Positions 1 through 4,980 of a DNA stretch of 19,135 nt are shown piece by piece; the stretch's first letter is position 1; every line of letters begins with the position of its first letter. The DNA is from an uncultured Gemmatimonadota bacterium (GTDB lineage Bacteria; Gemmatimonadota; Gemmatimonadetes; Longimicrobiales; Gaopeijiaceae). Under the pieces are notes generated by a model. It searched no databases. It saw only the letters and a list, made by a program, of their open reading frames with translations, and was not told where the DNA came from. Position numbers and translations under genes: made by a program. The stretch lies in the NCBI GenBank assembly GCA_938030915.1, contig CALHIO010000132.1, positions 1 to 19,135 of the forward strand, written 5' to 3'.

Positions 1-1
1 T

Positions 2-181
2 CCTCACGGCTACCAGAACCTCGGGCCGGGGCGACTGGACTCCATCGACGTTCACCTGAGCCCCGAGTGGATCCAGTTCCAGCTGGCTTCTGGATGGGAT
101 GCGTCTCGTGTCCTGCTGTCGGCGGCATCGAGGGTGAAGCCCGAAGTGACCCCGACGCCGAGTACCGAGTCCGGTGCGTAG
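2..181 (+). CDS. Cupin-domain protein, C-terminal part (cut by left edge)
   Basis: An open frame enters from the left edge and stops at a TAG (179-181). It reads about 59 residues beginning PHGYQNLGPGRLDSIDVHLS. The H-x3-N spacing (HGYQN) followed by a hydrophobic IDVHLSPEW strand is the usual end of the second cupin motif and the strand after it, as in small single-domain cupins. The tail after about residue 30 (LASGWDASRV onward) is not conserved-looking and is rich in Ser, Pro and Thr. The substrate cannot be told from a fragment. It could be intact, with its start to the left of the window, or it could be part of the decayed strip that follows. The family call rests on one motif, so it is moderate to low confidence. 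Confidence 0.45.
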   Translation, partial: PHGYQNLGPGRLDSIDVHLSPEWIQFQLASGWDASRVLLSAASRVKPEVTPTPSTESGA

Positions 182-183
182 GG

Positions 184-390
184 AGGTCGTGCCGTACGGC
201 CCGGACCTCTGGCGTGTGCTCCCTCGCCACGCTCGTGCTCTCGACGGCGTGCACCTCCGCCCCGGACGCTCCTCCGTCGACCGCCTTCACAGTCGCCACG
301 GTATGGGACTGAACCGCCGCCTCGCCGATGAGCGACGCGACGATCGTCGTCGAGGGCGGGCGGGTCACCGCGATCTCCGTCGGGGGCAGA
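184..390 (+). pseudogene. Broken N-terminus of a lipoprotein amidohydrolase
   Basis: In one frame this stretch gives a lipoprotein-like start (LATLVLSTAC at 223-252, with the Cys as lipid-accepting residue). It then gives FTVATVWD, a TGA stop at 310-312, and, in the same frame, TAASPMSDATIVVEGGRVTAIS. Amidohydrolase-superfamily proteins (imidazolonepropionase/dihydroorotase-like) typically begin with a strand, then WDGTG, then DATIVVEGGRIxAVG, so the stop sits exactly where Gly is expected. A single GGA to TGA change explains it. After about position 390 the similarity ends. The metal-binding HxH and the whole catalytic barrel are missing. No clean start codon is visible; GTG at 214 would leave a very short signal peptide. 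This is inferred to be a dead gene remnant. Confidence 0.55.
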
Positions 391-427
391 CGCCGGCGCC
401 CCACTCAGACTACCACCCGCTCAGCTA

Positions 428-634
428 CGCACCGGCATCCACATAGGCGAGGTGGCGAAGCGCAGGGATGGGGACCTGTTCGGAGACGCGGTGAACATCG
501 CGAGCAGACTACAAGGCGTGGCCGAGCCCGATCAGATCATTGTGAGTCAGGCGGTGGCGGATCAGTTGGATGCTGATCTGGAGGAGCTGGATGAGCTCGT
601 GCGCTCGATGCGGCTAATTAAGGAGATCGGATAG
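428..634 (+). pseudogene. Class III adenylate/guanylate cyclase domain fragment
   Basis: The frame reads RTGIHIGEVAKRRDGDLFGD, then AVNIASRLQGVAEPDQIIVS, then QAVADQLDADLEELDELV, and stops at a TAG (632-634). This is the second half of the class III nucleotidyl cyclase catalytic domain: the GIHxGEV strand, the GDLFGDAVNIASRL loop and helix, and the xIIVSxAV strand. The transition-state Asn (codon 494-496) and Arg (codon 506-508) are present. The two metal-binding aspartates lie upstream in the family and are absent here. The preceding residues (LRLPPAQL) are only weakly cyclase-like, and the end of the domain after QAVADQL is lost. A GTG at 452 could still start a 60-residue peptide. Such cyclases are often fused to TPR domains or kinases, but nothing of that kind remains. 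Most likely this is a truncated remnant. Confidence 0.65.
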
Positions 635-772
635 ATGGCCGCGGACATCGACACTGTTGATGTGAGGGACCTGCTGGAGTCGCACCAGGACGGCGAGCCG
701 ATTCTTGACCGTCGTTTGCCGGGTGGGTCTTATGACGTCGTGGCCCGTTCTCCTCGGAGGCCGAACGAATGA
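635..772 (+). CDS. Small ORF coupled to the MORN-repeat gene
   Basis: A 45-residue reading frame starts with ATG directly after the stop of the cyclase fragment. It has an AAGGAG sequence at 620-625, nine bases upstream. It ends in TGA at 770-772, overlapping the ATG of the next gene (ATGA), which is typical of translational coupling. The peptide begins MAADIDTVDVRDLLESHQDG and ends VVARSPRRPNE. I recognise no family, signal peptide or membrane segment. It may be a genuine small cytoplasmic protein made with the MORN protein, or simply the leftover 3' end of the decayed region. The ribosome binding site and the overlap are seen directly; expression is inferred. Confidence 0.35.
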   Translation: MAADIDTVDVRDLLESHQDGEPILDRRLPGGSYDVVARSPRRPNE

Positions 773-1545
773 ACCCCCGGCATCTCATCCCCGTTCTGGT
801 CCTGATGACCCTGGCGATTCCGGTCATGGGTCAGGAACCATTGGACATTCGCTATCTGGTCCAAAATGGCGACAGGTATCTTGTCCCACAGACCCGTCTT
901 CCGTTCACCGGACCCTTCGTGGAATATCAACGAGGCGTGGTCAAGGCCTCGGGTTCCATCAAGGACGGGTGGTTGGACGGACTGGTGGAAGAGTTCTGGG
1001 AAAACGGTCAGTTGAGAATTAGGGGCCTATTCTTCAAAGGGGAATTGAACGGACCGGCTGAGCATTACCGCGAGAACGGTCAGTTAGAGCGGAAAGGCTC
1101 CTACTTCTACGGAGAAGAGGACGGACCGTGGGAGGTGTACGACGAGGACGGTCAATTGATTGGACGAGGTGTCGCCTTCGAGGGCCGACCGTGTGGGGAG
1201 TGGTTTGAACCCGGTCGGACCCGGACCCGCGCACCCTGTCCCAACATCTCCTATTCCGACGGACTACGGCACGGACCGTTTGAGATGTACCACGACAACG
1301 GTCAGTTGGAGGCGAAGGGTAACTTTAAAGACGGTCAGTTCGACGGACCGTATGAGAGTTACTACCGGAACGGTCAGTTGGAGGCGAAGGGTAACTTCAA
1401 AGACGGTGGGGAGTACGGACCGTATGAGAGGTACGACGAAGATGGTCAATTGACCGAACGAGGTGTCTTTCTCAACGGAGGGGAGTGCGGGGAATGGTTT
1501 GAATACGGTCGGACCGTGACCTACCCACCCTGTCCCAGCGGTTAG
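769..1545 (+). CDS. Secreted MORN-repeat protein (YwqK-like, MORN_2)
   Basis: 258 residues. GGAGG at 756-760 precedes the ATG by eight bases. Residues 1-21 form a signal peptide ending in VMG, so the protein should be exported. The rest is a string of MORN_2-type units of about 22-24 residues built on GPxExYxxNGQLExKGxFKDG: NGQL or DGQL recurs at six places, with two longer inserts containing CGEWFE-G-RT and a pair of cysteines. Two units encoded at about 1297-1368 and 1369-1440 are almost identical in DNA as well (72-bp period), suggesting recent duplication. Databases often label this family 'toxin-antitoxin system YwqK family antitoxin', but that role is not demonstrated by sequence. MORN_2 sheets are mostly protein-binding scaffolds. 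The gene looks less GC-rich than its neighbours, which may mean later acquisition. Confidence 0.8.
   Translation: MNPRHLIPVLVLMTLAIPVMGQEPLDIRYLVQNGDRYLVPQTRLPFTGPFVEYQRGVVKASGSIKDGWLDGLVEEFWENGQLRIRGLFFKGELNGPAEHYRENGQLERKGSYFYGEEDGPWEVYDEDGQLIGRGVAFEGRPCGEWFEPGRTRTRAPCPNISYSDGLRHGPFEMYHDNGQLEAKGNFKDGQFDGPYESYYRNGQLEAKGNFKDGGEYGPYERYDEDGQLTERGVFLNGGECGEWFEYGRTVTYPPCPSG
1297..1440 (+). repeat. Tandem 72-bp repeat inside the MORN gene
   Basis: Two adjacent 72-bp units start with AACGGTCAGTTGGAGGCGAA at 1297 and again at 1369. Each encodes a 24-residue MORN unit starting NGQLEAKGNFKDG and passing through GPYE. The first 36 or so bases differ at only one position (TTT/TTC), so the copies are recent or kept alike by recombination. 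More diverged units lie on both sides. Confidence 0.75.
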
Positions 1546-1629
1546 TCCGCACCGTCCAGCGTGCGATGCGGCACCACCGCGACAAGCCCCACGCCCGCGT
1601 GACCCATCTAGCCATGTAGGGCTGCTGCT

Positions 1630-1666
1630 CACATCACAGAGTTGAGCATGAGTTCAACTCGATGTG
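1630..1666 (+). promoter_or_regulatory. Long stem-loop just ahead of the 62-residue ORF
   Basis: CACATC (1630-1635) and GAGTTGA (1639-1645) pair with TCAACTC (1654-1660) and GATGTG (1661-1666). This makes a 13-bp stem with a 3-nt bulge (ACA) and an 8-nt loop. The 3' arm touches the GAGGAG ribosome binding site at 1666-1671 of the following ORF, so folding could affect its translation. It could also be the 3'-end hairpin of the MORN transcript, although no U-run follows. The pairing is seen; the role is inferred. Confidence 0.5.
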
Positions 1667-1678
1667 AGGAGTAAAGAA

Positions 1679-1867
1679 ATGGCGCGACTGGTCTGCCCAG
1701 GTGACCACGAATGGATGTATCTTACCCTCGAGGGTTGGCGGGCCTCTGAGGCTGGCATGACTCGGCCGGAGTGGGTCCAGTGGCAGCAGACGGACCTAGA
1801 GAAACTGAGCCGAAATGAGACTCATGTGAGACTCGCACTAACGGATCCGAAAGAGCTGGCTTCGTAG
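1679..1867 (+). CDS. Small hypothetical protein, 62 residues
   Basis: ATG at 1679 is preceded by GAGGAG (1666-1671) at seven bases, a strong reason to prefer it over the GTG at 1664. The product begins MARLVCPGDHEWMYLTLEGW and ends LALTDPKELAS. It is a soluble, Trp-rich (four or more Trp), mildly acidic small protein with one Cys and no signal peptide or membrane segment. I do not recognise a family. It lies between the MORN gene and tRNA-Ala, ending 21 bases before the tRNA, and may be cotranscribed with it. The reading frame and binding site support a real gene. Confidence 0.5.
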   Translation: MARLVCPGDHEWMYLTLEGWRASEAGMTRPEWVQWQQTDLEKLSRNETHVRLALTDPKELAS

Positions 1868-1888
1868 CTCGCTAACAATCAACAATTT

Positions 1889-1961
1889 GGGGCCATAGCT
1901 CAGTTGGGAGAGCACCTGCTTTGCAAGCAGGGGGTCGCCGGTTCGAGCCCGGCTGGCTCCA
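1889..1961 (+). tRNA. tRNA-Ala (anticodon TGC)
   Basis: 73 nt. The acceptor stem GGGGCCA/TGGCTCC contains one G-U pair. The D-arm is GCTCAGTTGGGAGAGC, the anticodon stem CCTGC/GCAGG with loop TTTGCAA puts TGC at 1922-1924, and the T-arm contains GGTTCGAGCCC. The discriminator is A, as expected for alanine. CCA is not encoded (ACTTC follows), so it must be added by the CCA enzyme. It reads the GCN family, mainly GCA/GCG. Confidence 0.97.
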
Positions 1962-1983
1962 CTTCAGTGGCACAACGACATAC

Positions 1984-2017
1984 GGGGTTGGTCATCCGCT
2001 TTTGGGTGGCCAACCCC
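1984..2017 (+). terminator. Stem-loop downstream of tRNA-Ala
   Basis: GGGGTTGGTCA (1984-1994) pairs with TGGCCAACCCC (2007-2017) in an 11-bp stem with one G-U pair and a 12-nt loop. It begins 23 bases after the tRNA end, a natural place for transcript termination or for protecting a precursor 3' end. No U-run follows, so an intrinsic terminator is not certain. Confidence 0.4.
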
Positions 2018-2280
2018 TCGTCGCATGGGCCTAAGATGGGTCACTTTGTTCAATGCGCGCCTCGCTCTCTTCTTGCGGACTCCTGCTTACGATCCGCGGC
2101 GTGTTCGCCCTTGCGAACGTCGACTTGAAGCTCGATCAGCGCGGCTGCGTCGCGGTACTGCAGGCGGGCCATGTCGCCATCGCGCTCGGGTGAGCGACCG
2201 CGATGGTGGGCCGTTCGCTGGCGTGCTCGAGGGTGCCGCACCCGAAGTCCACCTCGTTGGAGCGCCCTTCGTCCGGGCCG
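2018..2280. other. Gene-poor stretch between tRNA-Ala and cspA terminator
   Basis: Open frames here are short or run through the antisense of the cold-shock gene, and none has a convincing ribosome binding site with a recognisable product. A small inverted repeat GTTCGC-CCTT-GCGAAC lies at 2103-2118. I see no copy of the tRNA 3' end that would mark an integration site. Confidence 0.4.
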
Positions 2281-2319
2281 AAAAAGAAAAACGAGGCCGC
2301 CCCCGTGGGGACGGCCTCG
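2281..2319 (-). terminator. Rho-independent terminator of the cold-shock gene
   Basis: On the minus strand, CGAGGCCG and CGGCCTCG (plus-strand arms 2292-2299 and 2312-2319) form a GC-rich stem followed by TTTTTCTTTTT (complement of 2281-2291). It lies 24 bases beyond the stop codon of the cold-shock protein. Stem plus U-tract is a textbook intrinsic terminator. Confidence 0.9.
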
Positions 2320-2342
2320 AATACTTCGGCTTCTACGCCGCC

Positions 2343-2549
2343 TTAGATGGCTACCACGTTCTCCGCCGCCGGGCCCTTCTGGCCCTGGACGATGTCGAAC
2401 TCGACGGTGGCTCCCTCGACGAGGGTCTTGAACCCCTCGGCCTGGATGGCGCTGTGGTGGACGAAGCAGTCCTTGCTCCCGTCCGCCGGGGTTACAAATC
2501 CGAAGCCCTTCTGATCATTGAACCACTTCACGGTTCCCGTAGTACGCAT
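2343..2549 (-). CDS. Cold-shock protein (CspA family)
   Basis: 68 residues, the normal size for a single cold-shock domain. The start MRTTGTVKWFNDQKGFGFVT contains the RNP1 motif KGFGFV (14-19). RNP2 is CFVHHS (28-33), where most members have VFVHHS. The end KGPAAENVVAI is also typical. The protein is expected to bind single-stranded RNA/DNA through these aromatic residues and to melt mRNA secondary structure or act in general RNA chaperoning. The ATG (2549-2547) is preceded by GAGGAG (plus-strand 2556-2561) at six bases. The gene is monocistronic and ends in its own terminator. The long gene-free stretch upstream fits the structured 5' leader often seen for csp genes. Which paralogue (A to G) cannot be assigned. 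Confidence 0.96.
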   Translation of the reverse strand: MRTTGTVKWFNDQKGFGFVTPADGSKDCFVHHSAIQAEGFKTLVEGATVEFDIVQGQKGPAAENVVAI

Positions 2550-2561
2550 GTCGCGCTCCTC

Positions 2562-2930
2562 GGTGGTGCAGCAAGGGAGTGACGCATCGCGTACTTCCGG
2601 TTACTGCTGTTTTCGCGTGGAACTCCCACGCCTGATGCGGTCACTGCGACCGCAAATGCAAAGGGCGCCGATCTCCAACAATGAGACCGCCGCCCGCATC
2701 GCTTGTTCCGAGCTTTCTCTTGCTCTACTGAAGGATCGCGGTGGTGCGTCCTCAGGTCAACCGGCGGCGCCCTCCACCGAGGAGTTGCCGGTGTCCACGT
2801 CCAAGGCTGGGGGCAGCTCACTTCACTCGCTGGCGCACTAACGCGTACGACAGCAGAATTCGAAGGCTCCGTTCCGAGCAGCACGGCGGTGTTGAGTAGA
2901 GAACCGTTTCCTGGCGGACTTTTCTCCTGT
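2562..2930 (-). promoter_or_regulatory. Probable leader/promoter region of the cold-shock gene
   Basis: About 370 bases upstream of the cold-shock gene contain no supported coding sequence. A perfect 7-bp inverted repeat TGCGGTC-ACTGC-GACCGCA lies at 2636-2654, about 87 bases from the start codon, and could be a leader hairpin. I find no convincing -35/-10 pair, so the promoter is not placed. Confidence 0.35.
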
Positions 2931-2951
2931 TCTCGGTCGGGGCGACCGAGA
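2931..2951 (+). promoter_or_regulatory. 9-bp hairpin ahead of the DUF1569 gene
   Basis: TCTCGGTCG (2931-2939) and CGACCGAGA (2943-2951) form a perfect 9-bp stem with a GGG loop, ending 19 bases before the ATG of the next gene. It could be a leader hairpin or a compact operator. The structure is seen; the function is unknown. Confidence 0.4.
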
Positions 2952-2970
2952 TTCGCTCGCAGAGATTCTG

Positions 2971-3426
2971 ATGCGCTCTCTCTTCAATCCATCCGACCAC
3001 GATCAACTCAAGAAACGGCTCGGGCGGCTGACGCCCGCAGCTCGAGGCCGCTGGGGCCGAATGTCGTCGCACCAAGCCGTCTGTCATCTGTGCGACTGGT
3101 TCAGGGGAGTGCTGGGCGACCGGCCCATCCCCGGGTCTCCACCCACACTGCGCGTCAAGATTCTCCGATGGACGGCATTTACGACTCCGCTGCCCTGGCC
3201 CCGGGGGTTCCGGACGGCTCCGGAGCAGGACCAGGAAAAGGGAGGGACACCGCCTGCGGAATTCGACGCGGACGTTGCAGCCCTGGAGTCATTGATGGCC
3301 GAGTTCGTCCACCGTGGCGGCCGAGGACTCACTCCGCATTGGCGTTGGGGCCAGATGCCGGAAGGAATGTGGGGGCGTTACGGGTATCGACACGTGAACC
3401 ACCATCTCCGCCAATTCGGTGTGTGA
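2971..3426 (+). CDS. DUF1569 / DinB-like protein
   Basis: 151 residues. The N-terminal part WGRMSSHQAVCHLCDWFR and the C-terminal part MWGRYGYRHVNHHLRQFGV are the two hallmarks of DUF1569, a branch of the DinB four-helix-bundle superfamily. The His residues of HQxxCHL and HxxHHLRQFG occupy positions that in DinB-like enzymes bind a metal. The full family length (about 150) is present. Members are cytoplasmic; some DinB relatives are thiol-dependent transferases (bacillithiol or mycothiol type), but the reaction for this branch is not known. The ATG at 2971 has only a weak AGAG upstream and follows a hairpin. It is convergent with the DoxX-like gene, with 15 bases between the stops. Confidence 0.8.
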   Translation: MRSLFNPSDHDQLKKRLGRLTPAARGRWGRMSSHQAVCHLCDWFRGVLGDRPIPGSPPTLRVKILRWTAFTTPLPWPRGFRTAPEQDQEKGGTPPAEFDADVAALESLMAEFVHRGGRGLTPHWRWGQMPEGMWGRYGYRHVNHHLRQFGV

Positions 3427-3441
3427 ACTGCCATCTGGGAT

Positions 3442-3813
3442 CTAGGCGAGGAGAACGATCCCGACGCTCATCAGGAGCATGAGGGCGGCGGGCACCGACC
3501 GCTTCGGAGGGTCGCTCACTTTCATATGCATGACGAGCGCGCCGACCATGAGCAGCGCTACGGTGCCAGCAGCAGCACGGACAGGTAGATCAAACCAGAG
3601 CCCGGCGACCAGGACTGATCCAAACAAGATCTTCAGCGCCCCTACTGCGTAGAACGCGGCATCCGGCAGACCGTAGGCGCCGAACTCCTCGCGCAACGTC
3701 TTGGACTCCCCACCGCGGTAGTCCGTTGCGGAGCGGGCCCGTAACAGCCACACATTCAAGAGCCCGAGGCCGACGGCAAGCTGCAGGAAGCTGAGAATGG
3801 AAAGGTCTGGCAC
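3442..3813 (-). CDS. DoxX-like membrane protein
   Basis: About 123 residues with four hydrophobic segments: near ILSFLQLAVGLGLLNVWLL, FYAVGALKILFGSVLVAGLW, AAAGTVALLMVGALVMHMKV and ALMLLMSVGIVLLA. The order, the small size and the MHMKVSDP loop before the last helix match the DoxX/DoxX-like inner-membrane family, whose members are linked to quinone/thiosulfate or redox functions but mostly unassigned. I chose GTG at 3813 because GGAG (plus-strand 3820-3823) precedes it by six bases. A longer version from TTG at 3849 is possible but would overlap the divergent gene. It forms a head-to-head pair with another DoxX-like gene and could share regulation with it. Confidence 0.75.
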   Translation of the reverse strand: MPDLSILSFLQLAVGLGLLNVWLLRARSATDYRGGESKTLREEFGAYGLPDAAFYAVGALKILFGSVLVAGLWFDLPVRAAAGTVALLMVGALVMHMKVSDPPKRSVPAALMLLMSVGIVLLA

Positions 3814-3840
3814 AGGAATCTCCGGAACGAGTGGAACGGT

Positions 3841-4218
3841 ATGCTTCAATCAATCCTCGAAGCGGCGGCACGGCAAACAGGTCTGCTCTATCATCTCGCC
3901 AACGCTGTCTCTATCGCACTCTTCTCTTATTACGGAACAGCCTGCCTTTTCGCCAATGGGATGGTCGACGAGTTCGAGAGGTATGGGCTTTCGCGGTATC
4001 GAAGGGCAATCGGAGCCCTGGAGGTCTCGGGTGCCATCGGGCTCGTCGTCGGCTACCTGTTCTCGCCCCTCAGCATACTGAGCGCGGCTGGGCTTTCCGC
4101 CTTGATGCTTCTCGGGATCGGGGTGCGTGTGAAGGTACGTGACTCGATCCCGGAGATGTTCCCGGCGGCCTTCTTGCTCTTGGTAAACGTATTCATCGTG
4201 GTCCGTGCATCGGGATAA
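3841..4218 (+). CDS. DoxX-like membrane protein (divergent partner)
   Basis: 125 residues with hydrophobic segments near residues 17-38, 59-78, 79-97 and 105-122, the usual four-helix layout of DoxX-like proteins. The segment VRVKVRDSIPEMFPAAFLLL parallels the MHMKVSDPPKRSVPAALMLL segment of the divergent neighbour, so the two are distant paralogues. The start is the ATG at 3841; a weak GGAA lies just upstream. Only 27 bases separate the two start codons if the neighbour starts at 3813, leaving no room for separate promoters in between. Specific function is unknown. Confidence 0.72.
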   Translation: MLQSILEAAARQTGLLYHLANAVSIALFSYYGTACLFANGMVDEFERYGLSRYRRAIGALEVSGAIGLVVGYLFSPLSILSAAGLSALMLLGIGVRVKVRDSIPEMFPAAFLLLVNVFIVVRASG

Positions 4219-4376
4219 GAAGATCATCTCATGCGGCAGTGGTGGCTTACGTACCTGCGATGACGGCTCGAGTGTGATCGGTCGCGTCTCTGATTTGTCT
4301 GCCGGCGGGTGCGGCACCAGAATTCCGCGCCATTCCGAAGTCTGTGCATCAGGCCCCGAGACAAAGGCCAGTCGCC

Positions 4377-4907
4377 GTGCGAGCTGAAGATGTCATCGAA
4401 GCGTTGAGTCTCGAGCCTCACCCGGAAGAAGGTGGATTCTACCGGGAGACGTATCGGTCGATGTCGGGCTTCACTCCCGGCGCGCCCTTCGAGAGTGAGA
4501 GATCCGTAAGTACCGCGATCTACTTCCTTCTCACTCCGTCGACGTTTTCCGAGATGCATCGACTCCCAGGTGACGAGGTCTTTCACTTCTACCTCGGCGA
4601 CCCGGTGGACATGCTCCTGCTGTACCCAGACGGCGGTGTCGAGACCCCCACGCTGACGTCCGATCTGTCAGTGGGGCGGCCCCAGGTGGTCGTCCCGGGG
4701 GGAGTGTGGCAGGGTTCGCGGTTGAGAGAAGGCGGCTCGTTCGCGTTGCTCGGAACGACGATGGGGCCGGGCTTCGAGTTTTCCGACTATGAGCGTGGCA
4801 CCGCAGCTCTGCTGGAGGCCTATCCTGCGCACGCGGGGCCGATCGCCAGGCTGCTTCGGAAGGCCGGAGCTTCCGAGCAGGGGATGGTGGGTACCGGCAC
4901 GACTTGA
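4377..4907 (+). CDS. Cupin_5 / DUF985 family protein
   Basis: 176 residues from GTG at 4377. The reading RAEDVIEALSLEPHPEEGGF followed by YRETYRS is the conserved N-terminus of DUF985 cupins, and EMHRLPGDEVFHFYLGDPV is the first cupin motif, with H61, E67 and H70 as likely metal ligands. The later WQGSRLREGGSFALLGTTMG and PGFEFSDYE complete the family pattern (usual length about 150-170). Some members are studied as structural cupins, but no reaction is firmly established. GTG 4377 matches the family start and has AAAGG upstream; an alternative GTG at 4344 would add 11 residues. It is convergent with the following oxidase gene. Confidence 0.88.
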   Translation: MRAEDVIEALSLEPHPEEGGFYRETYRSMSGFTPGAPFESERSVSTAIYFLLTPSTFSEMHRLPGDEVFHFYLGDPVDMLLLYPDGGVETPTLTSDLSVGRPQVVVPGGVWQGSRLREGGSFALLGTTMGPGFEFSDYERGTAALLEAYPAHAGPIARLLRKAGASEQGMVGTGTT

Positions 4908-4980
4908 GGTCGGCCCCCCAATTGGAAAGCGCCGACGAGCGGCAAGTCCGCGGTGTCGCGCCGGATGGCGGAGAATCAGT

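Noticed and set aside
1889..2120. tRNA-Ala as an integration site of a mobile element
   Set aside because: No duplicated tRNA 3' end, integrase gene or foreign cargo is visible downstream.
2025..2582. Plus-strand ORF of 185 codons across the cold-shock locus
   Set aside because: It is antisense to cspA and its terminator, with no recognisable domain and no ribosome binding site.
2703..3482. Plus-strand ORF of 259 codons overlapping the DUF1569 gene
   Set aside because: It covers the DUF1569 gene in another frame and has a composition (Arg/Ser/Pro) typical of shadow frames in GC-rich DNA.
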